The position numbers and the translations under genes were made by a program. DNA of 64,000 nt from Roridomyces roridus (lineage: Eukaryota; Basidiomycota; Agaricomycetes; Agaricales; Mycenaceae), in the NCBI GenBank assembly GCA_029378245.1, contig JARKIF010000148.1:1-64000 (forward strand), read 5' to 3'. Shown piece after piece: positions 11,811-19,999 of the stretch (position 1 is the first letter of the stretch; each line of letters opens with the position of its first letter). The notes below the pieces were generated by a model. The model was not told where the DNA came from. It saw only the letters and a list, made by a program, of their open reading frames with translations, and did no database searches.

Positions 11811-12950
11811 GATGTCCATGGGGGCCGGGACGTTGCTCGCGGTTGTAGTGATGCTGGTACGTATGGTGGGGTTGCTGGTACTGCTTCCTGAAGCGTTCGT
11901 GTTCGTGTTCGTGCGCTGGGTGCCGAATCGGTTGAACCCTTCCGTACGATTGAACCCTTCAAGTCGTTTCGGGTTCTGCATCGGGTTCCGTCCCCCGCCT
12001 CCGTACGACCCCGAGTTGGGGTTCCCCGCTTTCCCGAATCCCGCCTTATCTCCTGTCAGGAGAGTATTCTTCAGGACGCGGAACTGTCTCTTGAGCCCAT
12101 CACGTTTGATGGCTTCTTCTTTCCACCCTGCGTAGGTCTTGGGGAGTTCTCCGTTAACTCCTTCGTAAATCGATTCCACCACCTCTTGGCTGAGACCTGT
12201 CTTGAGGAGGCGGATAAGCGTAGTATCGTCGTATCCCGCCGTTCTGTTATACGAGTCGAGAATGGTGAAGTAGCTCGTGGCCGTACCATTCGCCTGTCGA
12301 AGGTGTTCCATCTTGGCTTGGGCTTCCTCCACCTGGGCTCCTCCTTTGAAGCTGGAGATAATGTCGGCCTCGAACACCGCGTAGGTGGTATAGGCGCCAG
12401 TGCCGCTGCCGTTGCGCATGGCCTTGACTACGTTTTCGGCCCAGATCGCCGCAGACCCCCCTTTCATGTAAGACAGGGTGAAATTGATCTTGGCGGAGTC
12501 CTTTTCGTATACGGGATTGTCCTGGAAGTTAAGGTAGCAACCCGCCAGGAACCCGTCCACGGTCTCGGCAGCCCCGGAAAAGTCGGCGGGGGCAGCAACC
12601 CGCGCTCTGCGGGATTTATCGCCACCCCCCTGTTTCGCGTCCAACTGGTTCTTCAGTATATCCAACATGACGCTGTTGGTCTTCGCAATATGGTCCTCCA
12701 TCATCGAGATGCGTTGGAATGCATCCTGGAGATCGTTCTGTAGGTGCAAGACTCCGGCTTGCAACCCCGCCTCCGGGTTCCCGTCTGGTCCCCAGATTTC
12801 CGTCAATAGCCCGCGAGTTGCGGCGCTCAGCGCTTCCGCGCGATCGAATATGTGGGCTTCGCGTGCCGTTTGATCCAACCCTTGATAGTGGATGGCGTCC
12901 GTCGACTGGAACGCATCTCGGTTCGGTATACCCAGTGCAGTAGGGTCCAT
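11733..12950 (-). CDS. gag: Gypsy Gag protein (capsid part)
   Basis: Start chosen at the ATG at 12950 (MDPTALG), 45 bp downstream of the 5' LTR; an open frame extends further upstream but runs into the LTR. The protein is 405 codons. The central part (VDGFLAGCYLNFQ, about residue 135, to the AQAKMEHLRQ, TATSYF and KTGLSQEVV stretches) matches the Ty3-type retrotransposon gag capsid fold. The end is rich in Asn, Gly and Thr (PNSGSYGGGGRN, TNTNTNASGSS) and leads to PMDID. The stop at 11733 lies after an apparent frameshift, so the native C-terminus is probably the zinc-knuckle frame described separately. Gag and pol frames are the same modulo three. Confidence 0.85.
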   Translation of the reverse strand: MDPTALGIPNRDAFQSTDAIHYQGLDQTAREAHIFDRAEALSAATRGLLTEIWGPDGNPEAGLQAGVLHLQNDLQDAFQRISMMEDHIAKTNSVMLDILKNQLDAKQGGGDKSRRARVAAPADFSGAAETVDGFLAGCYLNFQDNPVYEKDSAKINFTLSYMKGGSAAIWAENVVKAMRNGSGTGAYTTYAVFEADIISSFKGGAQVEEAQAKMEHLRQANGTATSYFTILDSYNRTAGYDDTTLIRLLKTGLSQEVVESIYEGVNGELPKTYAGWKEEAIKRDGLKRQFRVLKNTLLTGDKAGFGKAGNPNSGSYGGGGRNPMQNPKRLEGFNRTEGFNRFGTQRTNTNTNASGSSTSNPTIRTSITTTASNVPAPMDIDHTNTGRRQPSNELLWLRAQRAHPP

Positions 12951-12983
12951 CGTTTCGTTCGGTCGAGTGTTCGAGTAAAGGGG

Positions 12984-12991
12984 AGACGAAT
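12984..12991 (-). promoter_or_regulatory. Candidate self-priming site of the gypsy element
   Basis: Reading the minus strand out of the 5' LTR, the first bases are AAATATTCGTCTCCCC. No TGG-type tRNA primer site is apparent. The 8-mer ATTCGTCT is exactly complementary to AGACGAAT at 13115-13108 in the LTR. That position is 31 nt downstream of the TATA box, where transcription should start. This is the arrangement used by Tf1/sushi-type elements, whose mRNA 5' end folds back to prime reverse transcription. Assignment is inference from position and complementarity. Confidence 0.5.
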
Positions 12992-12995
12992 ATTT

Positions 12996-13359
12996 TGTCA
13001 GCACCTAGGGCTAAGTCGGGTTCTAGTCGGCAACGAACGAGGCGACCGAGCGAAGAGCAGCAGACGAGACTCAAGAGGTAGAGCAAGCCGTAGGGAGAAT
13101 AGACTAGATTCGTCTACAGTACTGAGACTGTAGACGGGTATATATACTACATGATCGAATTAGGTACGAGGAGGTAGGGGGTAGGAGCAGGGGCGATCGA
13201 GACCGGTAGGGGTTTAAATGCAGGGGAGAGTGGAGTACCAAGCAGGGGTTGCGACAAGACCCGCCCGATCAATGATGATCACTGATTTAGGGTATTGATG
13301 GTTTGATGGTTGATCGGGTTACAACCCGTCGGGTTGTTGCCTGGGGTCATTTCATGACA
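12996..13359 (-). repeat. 5' LTR of the gypsy element
   Basis: The upstream LTR in the minus-strand orientation, apparently identical to 7226-7589. It contains the likely promoter (TATATATA at 13139-13146). GCAGG target duplication lies at 13360-13364. Confidence 0.95.
13108..13146 (-). promoter_or_regulatory. LTR TATA box and predicted transcript start
   Basis: TATATATA occupies 13139-13146 when read on the minus strand. The bases 31 nt downstream, from 13115, read AGACGAAT. This is a textbook TATA-to-start distance and coincides with the strand complementary to the candidate priming site at 12984-12991. The same sequence occurs in the 3' LTR. Confidence 0.5.
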
Positions 13360-14689
13360 GCAGGGATATAGAACTGAGAACACACCTTACAAGTTACGGC
13401 GGTCTTGTGCCGACGTGGGAGTGCCAACGCTGGTATGCATCGGTGAGGTGGCAGGGCTTAGCCGAGGGCGGTGAGCGACAGGCTACAGCGGTGAGTGTGA
13501 GCCTGACCCTACAGATACCAGGGATGGATTGAGCATTAGTGGAAAGATGGCAGCAGCACACGCACTGCGGCTCTGAGTCTTGTACATGTGCCGGGCCCGA
13601 GCATTCCCAAGATCTTGGCCTGGATGTCCATGAACATGCGTGGAGGCGCGTGGAGGTGCTATGGTAGTATGAGGACGGACCTGGGCACAGGGGAGATGGA
13701 GGTCGCAAGGCGGGAAAGGGTAAATGAGGTGGGTTGTCAGTGGAAGATGGGGGGAGGAAGAGAAAGGCTTTGACAGCGCTTCTCATCTTGCCGAGTTGGG
13801 TTGTCAACCAACATCACGTGAGCGGTGCGGTGACAGAACACCGTCTTACCGTAACTGTTACGTGCTCTCGGCAAACGACTTAGCGATATTTATGAGATCG
13901 TACAAGCTGGGCAGACTGAAGGGTAGCGCACACAACAGCCAATCTCTTGGAGTGAACCATAGCCGGGACTCCCTGGGTGCCTGCCAGCAAGTTTCTCTCA
14001 CACCGAGATGTGACCCAAACAATCTCGGCAAATTGTTCCGGAGTTTCGGCAGTGTTCAACATTTTCGGATTGTCGCAGATTGTTGCCAAGATGGCGAATG
14101 TGGTTTTTCCTGATGAACGCCATTCTCTCGAGGAGTTGGCATGGATCGACGATGACCCTTCTCCAGAGGATGTTGCCGAGAGAGACGTTCGACACCGCGT
14201 GGGCCTGTCCGATTTCAGTCAACTCCGGACGCTCACCCTCGACGGCCCGGGCAAACCATTCATCTCTCACATCCTCTCCGAACACGCACGCAGGAATCTC
14301 CGGGGAGACCTGTATCTCAGAAATCCCATCCGCGTCGCAGTTGTGTTCCAGGCTCCCTCAGCTACGCCACCTTGACGTCGTTCTCTCGCAGCAGATGCAG
14401 GAATACCCTCATGACATGTGGAGTTCTGATGGGTGGCGCGCGACTGTACGGCATCTTGGCGCGGACTTTCGATTTCAGGCATCGCGGGTGGAGCTGGCTG
14501 TTTTTACGACCCAGTCCAGAATGAGGGGGATGCCTGCGCCGTATCTTTTTGGGGAGGAGGCCCCGAGGGAGAGCACTGTGTATCGGTGTGCACCCTATAT
14601 ACCCAATATAATGGGTTAAATTGGGGTGTAGCCCAGGCCTGCAATGCATTAAAACTGGGGTAGCATTAAGGGCAAAATAAAGTGGCACC

Positions 14690-14772
14690 AGCCTGAATTG
14701 AACGCAAAACAATACAGTAGCATTAGTCAGCAGGGAATTAGAAGCAGATCCTTTAACCAACTAAGCTAAGAG
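14690..14772 (-). repeat. tRNA-Arg-like module in the 635-bp element
   Basis: On the minus strand this has a good Pol III A box, TTAGCTTAGTTGG (14758-14770), an anticodon-loop-like CTTCTAAT, and a weak B box CGTTCAATTC (14695-14704). The order and the TCT anticodon resemble tRNA-Arg(UCU). The stems have decayed, so it is not a working tRNA. Confidence 0.5.
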
Positions 14773-14840
14773 GGCATTTTAGATTGCAAAATATTGAAGC
14801 CATGCTATGCCCCCAAACTGAGATTAAGCAGTGAGTGGCA

Positions 14841-14965
14841 GTTAGGGACTGTTAGGTTAGTTAGGTTAGGTTAGGATGGTTAGGACTGTTAGGAGGTTAG
14901 GTTAGGATAGGTTAGGAGGTTAGGTTTGGTTAGGTTTGGTTAGGGTGGTTAGGTTGGGGGGGGTG
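14841..14965 (+). repeat. Interstitial telomere-like TTAGG tract
   Basis: About 20 units of TTAGG, GTTAGG and GGTTAGG with interspersed variants (GGATGG, GACTGTTAGG, TTTGG). Fungal telomeres are usually TTAGGG, so this is a degenerate telomere-like satellite inside the 635-bp element. It ends in a G-run at about 14957. Confidence 0.7.
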
Positions 14966-14999
14966 TGGGGTGGCCAGTAAAAAAAACTGGCCCCCTGTA

Positions 15000-15085
15000 G
15001 CAGTGTAGTGTACTGGTATGAGTGCACTATTCTTAATCCGGAGGTCACATGATTACAGCTTTGCTCTGGTTCAAATCAGCCTGGT
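15000..15085 (+). repeat. tRNA-Lys-like module in the 635-bp element
   Basis: On the + strand it has an A-box-like TAGTGTACTGGT (15006-15017), the anticodon region TTCTTAATCCGGAGGTC typical of tRNA-Lys(CUU), and a B box GGTTCAAATC (15068-15077). It is followed by CCTGGTGCCTTTTATT, matching what follows the opposite module. Stem pairing is degraded. Confidence 0.5.
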
Positions 15086-15263
15086 GCCTTTTATTCCAGC
15101 AATGAACCCACTGTTTTAATGCATTCCAACCTGGTTATTATGCATTAAAGGCTACCCCAACTTTAATGCATTGAACCCTGGGGTAGTACCCCAGTTTAAC
15201 GCGATAAATTAACTGTACCAGCTGCGGTGTGGAGAGGAGGGAGACTTGTTTTTTGGTTTGTGA

Positions 15264-16059
15264 CCGCTATTGGCGGTGCGTACTATGCCTTTTGGTAAAC
15301 TACTGATGACAGCGTTCCACGTCCTGGGCAGCGACGCTCCGCTCGACTCGGGTTCGCCGCTCGTGTCATTACAGCTTGTGAAGTTCCCAATTCATTTTGT
15401 CTTCGGCGCTCGACTCGAGCACTTCGTAGCCGTGTACATCTCTCCTCTGGCCATCGGTGGGCTTTGCGCTTCCCTACGGTGCATTATTGCGGTGGTCGCA
15501 CAATAATGCTGTTCAGACTTCCGACTGTTCAACTCGGGGCCGGGTTATATCACCTAGCATTTCGGAGACTGCGCTTTTTTACATTTCCAACCATATCCTG
15601 TTTACCAGTAGACGGCCATCTTGAATTCAACTCCACAACAAGGTGGAGGAACGTCTCAGTCTCTACAGGTTTCCGCAAGAAAGGGCTGGTCAAACCACTT
15701 GCTTTGATATTCTTCTCCTTCCAACAGAAACCGTCAGGCTCTTTCTTCCTTCTGTGAGTACTCAAAGAGGTATCTAGGGGGGTGCATTCGTACGTGTTGT
15801 GATTGCAATATCGCACCGCTCGGCTCAACCTTGGACTGTCGATCACGAGTCTCCCCTCACCACGTACACTCCCCCCGATGTCTCTTTCTGGCCACCCCTC
15901 GCACGGGAAATGCTGTCAGCTGGCGTGGCAACCTGCTCCTCTTATACACACCGACCTGTGATCCCACAACCTTCATCCCCACCGTTCCATTTCATGCCCT
16001 CGGAGATGTGGATGTATTCATATATCAGTCAAGAGTCGCCGCGGCCTCTGATTCAACTT
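15264..16059. other. Spacer between F-box copy 1 and the GST-like gene
   Basis: Only short frames without recognisable domains. No repeat structure noticed. Confidence 0.4.
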
Positions 16060-17226
16060 TCAGTGCAGCGTCTCCGCATACGCCCTCCTCCAACTCTTCC
16101 TCTCCACCCACGCCTTCCAATAGTCTACCATCTTCTCTGGCAGAGGCTCTCCATACGCCGCCTCGAATGCGCTCAACGCATCATCCCCCGAGGTCGATTT
16201 TGCTCCTACAACGAACGCGAGTCGCGTAAGGTACGCGATCATGTGGAAGTCTTCTTCCCCCGGACTATCCGTCCCGCCGATGAACCCAGAGGCTGGAATC
16301 GACGCGGGGAAGACCTCGAAGACTGCCCTGCGCACGGAAGTCCAATGGGCCTCCGATTTGGCGAAGAAGGCGGCGGACGCGGCGGGAGGTGCGGTGTGTT
16401 TGTAGATTGCGAGCATGGCTGCATGGGGAGTGGGTTGAAACTTGAATTTCTTTGTCTAATCTGCCGATGAGTAGGGCTCACCGCCGTTGGTCTTGATCCG
16501 AGACTCGTAGAATGGCATGTACGTTGCAGCTGCGGGGTCTGCGGCGTATTTTTCCAGTGCAACTTGGCCTAGTCACCGCCATGAATATCTGGAAATTCGT
16601 CGCTCATCGATCTAATCAAGCACTCACGATTGGTGAGTAACATTCCGGGAATGCCATCTGCCTTCTTCTTCAGCTCTGTCCCATTGCGCAGTTACGTGTG
16701 AGTAGACATTCAAGATCGATCGCATAGACTCACAGCACCGAGCGACAGAAAATTGGGATCGTACTCGTCATCATGGATCGCCTCGATGATGGCAGTTGTC
16801 GCCTCCCGGCTCGTTTTACGCGGAGCGTTTTGTACGAGATACGATATCACATCTGCAGTACTGGTGTAGACCTTGTCGTCGGCTTCGAGAGTCGGGGCCG
16901 TCCCATTTGGATTCTGCCGTTCATGTCGTTGTGAGTCAACCAGATCTCTCTCTATGGAAAACGAGGGAGATACGAACCAGTTGTAGGTAGGCTGGATCAT
17001 AGTTTTCCCCCTCCATCAGGTTGACATTCTTGAGAGTAATTTCTCCCTCTGGGTATCCGAGCTCCATTCTAGTTTTCATTTGAGTGAAATATCTCTGCGG
17101 CGGGGCCGACATACACGGCGATTCTCGCAGCTGTTACAGCATTAATCAGCGGACGCTGTGTTTTGCCTGTATACACCCACCAGTGGTCCATAGGGAGTAT
17201 CCAAACACGTACAGAGTTTTCGACAT
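16060..17226 (-). CDS. Glutathione S-transferase-like protein
   Basis: A multi-exon gene on the minus strand from MSKTLYVFGYS (ATG at 17226) to AETLH then stop at 16060. Joined exons give a thioredoxin-like N-terminal GST domain: ARIAV, then ELGYPEGEI and LKNVNLMEGENYDPAYL, then LNPNGTAPTLEADDKVY with the TSTADVISYL segment that contacts glutathione. The helical C-terminal domain follows (LEKYAADPAAATYMPF, MLAIYKHTAPPAASAAFF, SVRRAVFEVFP, DFHMIAYLTRL). Five to six introns, each with GT..AG and small size, split it. The product would conjugate glutathione to electrophiles or reduce peroxides in the cytosol. Length, near 270 residues, suits fungal GSTs. No disruption was seen. Exact subclass is not determined. 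Confidence 0.8.
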
Positions 17227-17901
17227 GCTGGACGTTGGGACTGAATTTCTGGGTGATATACCTTCGCACGGGCGACACGGGCAAATTTCCGTGTGAGACC
17301 GCGATAAGAGTGAGTCAGCCCTTGTAAGCGGGTCACGACTCTGATTCGTACCACCCCACGTCCCGAGTCTTCGAAGCTCGCAGGCCAATCGCAGGCCTGG
17401 AGCAGTTATGCTTAACGGTGATCACACCAATATCGCTGTCCAACGTATAACTTTGTGCGTTTTTCTTTCTTCATTTCTTCGCTGATCCATTGCGTTTCAG
17501 TGCCGAGCGACTGGAGACTAGAGGAGTTCTGTATCGCTGTGGGAAGGGAGAGATCGCGTTCTTCGTTCGAGTGCTGTGGTGTGCACTGACATCTTTTCGC
17601 AGCAGTTTGGACAGCGGTGGGCGGCGAGGCTCCGTTCAACCAAGGTTCGTCTCATAAGGATTGCAAATCGGCCAGTGATGCTTGCTTCGCGATCGGCCGC
17701 TAATATGACTATTCGACCATACGCCCTCTGGTCCTCGTTCGACTCGAGACCAAGCAAATGTTGGAGATAATGAGATTCGAATTCTTTTTATTATACACTA
17801 CATCTCCCGTCAGCACACGGCCGCAGGGGCGGTTCATCTCGAGCTCGCAGGACCCATATCCGATTACAGAGAGCGATACAGAAAGAATAGTCAGTCATAT
17901 T
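17227..17901. other. Spacer between two minus-strand genes
   Basis: Promoter side of the GST-like gene and 3' side of the BTB gene. Short frames only, none with a recognisable domain. Confidence 0.4.
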
Positions 17902-18983
17902 TCAACTGGCCAAATCGGAGTCCTTCATCTGCCTAAGAACATCCCACTCAGGGAGCCCAAACTTCGCAGGCAAGCCCTCCCAAAACACCTCCAACGCAGC
18001 CGAATGCGCCTCCCTCATGGCAGGCATGCAAACCTCACATGCCCCGACGCTCTCCCAGTCCTTATCATGCCACAGCTTCAGCGGAAAAGCCTGCCTCCTC
18101 CTTGCACGAAAGACCCTGAGCCGCCGTCGCATGCAGTGCGGTGGGGTGAGGCAGCCCGGCGTGGTTGGGGGATTCACGCACCAGTCCATGACGGCGCTGA
18201 TGCCCGACGAAGACATCTCCCGCGCTTGAGTGAGACACGTCACTTGGTCGTCAGGGCTCATCCTCCAGCGCATCGGCGTACCAGTCTCGCCGTCATCAGA
18301 ATCGATCCCATGAAATATCTCCGAAGCGGTGCAGTACGCTGTGGCCCGATACATCGCGATGGGGAGGACCCACAGGATGGAGAAGTCCCGAGCGAGGATA
18401 ACGACGCAAAGCCAGTCCTTTTGGCGGATTCTCAGCGACTCTGCGAGTTCGTTGGTGCGATATTCGGCCGCTGTGGAAGTAACGATCGAAGAGAGGTGAC
18501 ACAGCGCGCGTTTGCGCAGGGAGTCGACCTGGTATTTCGTACTCAGGCGGAGAACGCCGCAGAGTGTGGGAAAGTCTGTGGTGGCGGGCGAGGGAGGGAA
18601 GAATCTAGCCGGATGTCAGCCCGTAAGTAAATGCATAGGAAGGATGCGTACTCGTGGTCAAAGAGAGCCAAAAAGAAACACTTCAGATGGTGTGGATCAT
18701 CCGAGAGATGGACGATCGGACATCCAGCAAAGGTTTCTCCACCACCGGGTGGCTGCGGAATCTGTAGCATGTCGTGGAAGATGGGTGACCGCTCGGCGAG
18801 GAGACCGCCGTAAACTCGGAACAAAGACGTTCCAGCGTGCACAATCAGCGTCCCGTCGTTGAACCAGAGAGATTGGATTGCTTGGCAGCCGGGAAAGGCG
18901 AATCCGAGTGGGTCATCCATAATTGGCCTAGACACGGTGACGGGAGAAAGGAAGCTATGTTGATGCGGTCCAAACAGTCCCAT
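17902..18983 (-). CDS. BTB/POZ domain protein
   Basis: Two exons. Exon 1 runs from the ATG at 18983 (MGLFGPHQ; an alternative start is MDDPLGF at 18920) through a BTB fold: SLWFNDGTLIVHAG, LFRVYGGLLAERSPIFHDML and IVHLSDDPHHLKCFFLALFDHE. An intron (GTACGC..GGCTAG) near 18607-18653 joins it in frame to FFPPSPATTDFPTL and the LRLSTKYQVDSLRKRAL stretch typical of fungal BTB proteins. The C-terminal half (WRMSPDDQV, CMRRRLRVFRARRRQAFPLKLW, several Cys) ends at 17902. BTB domains mediate dimerisation or recruit Cul3 ubiquitin ligases. The target here is unknown. The gene looks intact. Confidence 0.8.
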
Positions 18984-19999
18984 GCAGCGCTAAGTGGAGG
19001 CTGTGGAGCACGTGCCCCTATTTGCTTCCGTTCTTTATGAAATTGTGGCAGGGAACTTTGTTACGATTCCTAACTTGATTAGGAATCGTTCTTTATGAAC
19101 CCCCCCGTTCCATCAAACCATCCTCGATGCCCATTTGGCATGCGGATCATGATCCGGGCTGCCGCTCATCTCTTAGATCCCCGTATGTACTACGTTCGTG
19201 TACTTAGCTCGGCCGGTAGGTAAGTATTCTTTCACAGGTCTGAATACCGAGTAGAAGGTTTTTGAATATATGCATAGAATTCAGCGCCAGATACATCCTT
19301 GCAGAGTGTGAACGGACAGCACCCGGTCATTCCGAAGTCCGCTTCCAAGTTTGACATTTGACATTGACATGTGGATGCCGTCCGGCGACAGCCTCGAGAG
19401 GTCCACCTACCGTCTGTCTTCCTATTCTCGGGACTCTGTATGTTGCACAAAACCCGCTACTAGTCCACTGCAGATAGCAATAACACGCAAATAACACGCA
19501 GAAAAGGCAGGGGGAGGTAGACGATGGATGGCAATCAGCCGGTAAGCAGATGGTTGCCTCGGTAGCGATTCCGATTCGTATCAGCATCTCTTGCTTTCTC
19601 CGCCCATGGTCGTGCTCTGTCTGCTCTGTCTACCTCTCCTGAATCTCTCCGTTATTGGCTTGTGGGGGCTTTTCTGGGATTCTAGTGGTCACACCCACCT
19701 TTCCTTTGCTTTCTCTGCTCGTTGGACCTACTCTGCTTTGGTGGATACCGGCATCTCGGGCTCAGTCTTTGAGAATCCTCCGCGTCTCCTCTCGCCACCG
19801 TCGGGGGCCTGCATCAGAGTCTCCTCCCTCTTGCCTACGTGCCTTTTATACTCCGGTATGCTGTATCATGCTCGTCGCTGTGTGTTCCCAAACTTCTTTT
19901 GCAGCACGTGGCGGCGGCGCGTGTGCTGGTTCCCCCGATCTTGGGGCATCTGCCTACATGACAAGTATGTGTGCCGATCTCTGACGTCTTGAATTCCTG
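18984..19999. other. Spacer and probable Helitron 5' flank
   Basis: No supported gene. A perfect 11-bp hairpin, ACGATTCCTAA..TTAGGAATCGT, lies at 19063-19089 and is flanked by two direct copies of GTTCTTTATGAA (about 19030 and 19088). Intron-like segments from about 19600 onward (for example a GTATGC..TTGCAG stretch ending at 19909) suggest transcribed sequence leading into the Helitron. I could not find the Helitron 5' terminus. Confidence 0.4.
19063..19089. repeat. Short perfect hairpin
   Basis: Arms of 11 bp around a 5-nt loop CTTGA, between 12-bp direct repeats GTTCTTTATGAA about 60 bp apart. It may be a footprint or a tiny insertion. It lies upstream of the BTB gene start. Confidence 0.5.

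Larger units (their letters stand above)
7226..13359 (-). mobile_element. Ty3/gypsy chromovirus retrotransposon, full length
   Basis: Two 364-bp LTRs flank gag and pol on the minus strand, and the element is bounded by a perfect 5-bp target duplication GCAGG (7221-7225 and 13360-13364). LTRs begin TGTCA and end TGACA on the + strand. By eye the LTRs are identical along their full length, which points to a very recent insertion. Pol has protease, reverse transcriptase, RNase H, integrase and a C-terminal chromodomain in that order, which defines a chromovirus. A candidate self-priming site lies directly inside the 5' LTR. The one visible defect is the reading frame of the nucleocapsid zinc knuckle. 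Confidence 0.95.
4975..14115. mobile_element. Outer TIR element, CATCAGGAAAA family, hosting other elements
   Basis: The left end is CATCAGGAAAACC and the right end, reverse-complemented, is CATCAGGAAAAACC. Both ends run into AT-rich subterminal sequence with repeated TTGCCAATTG, CAATTGTCAG and GATTGTTGCC motifs. The uninterrupted F-box codons around the site would be CAG CAA CGC CAT, so the target duplication is only AA (AAC if one extra base is allowed). The element contains a second member of its own family (5249-6816) and the gypsy retrotransposon (7226-13359). Without these it is about 1.4 kb and has no recognisable transposase. A short palindromic sub-end at 5041-5058 (TTTTTCTGATG) suggests yet another deleted member. 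Confidence 0.7.
14591..15225. mobile_element. 635-bp TIR element with two tRNA-like modules
   Basis: It sits between two copies of CGGTGTG (14584-14590 and 15226-15232), a 7-bp target duplication inside the codons for RCG near the end of F-box copy 1. The ends form long imperfect inverted repeats (left GGGTTAAATTGGGGTGTAGC, right reversed GCGTTAAACTGGGGTACTAC, each followed by CAATGCATTAAA and GGGGTAGC). Inside lie two tRNA-derived modules facing outward and, between them, a telomere-like TTAGG tract. There is no protein-coding frame. It is a non-autonomous element, possibly a TIR element that captured SINE-type sequences. Confidence 0.75.
4142..15263 (+). pseudogene. F-box protein gene, copy 1, broken by three insertions
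   Basis: The reading frame starts MSSTLLSLPTELLL, an F-box N-terminus (LPTELL followed by a hydrophobic helix and the LTCRLARLLAEP stretch), which would bind Skp1 in an SCF ubiquitin ligase. Coding parts are 4142-4974, 14116-14590 and 15226-15263; the rest is inserted DNA. Joined in order, they align end to end with copy 4 at 46315-47675. Further damage: stops after the F-box helix (QD then TAA) and at PIL then TAA; the intron acceptor matching copy 4 is AA instead of AG near 4635; and a TGG TGA stop replaces the Trp-Ala codons just after it. The third part continues with RCGEEG, as in copy 4, and ends at TGA 15261-15263. The promoter is also split by the element at 341-4120. It is clearly non-functional. 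Confidence 0.85.

Noticed and set aside
7533..12743. Long plus-strand frames (for example 7533-8087, 9237-9968, 10698-11192) opposite gypsy pol and gag
   Set aside because: They are antisense shadows of the intact minus-strand retrotransposon genes.
14690..15085. Two intact tRNA genes
   Set aside because: Pol III boxes are present but acceptor and other stems do not pair. They are decayed tRNA-derived modules inside a transposable element.
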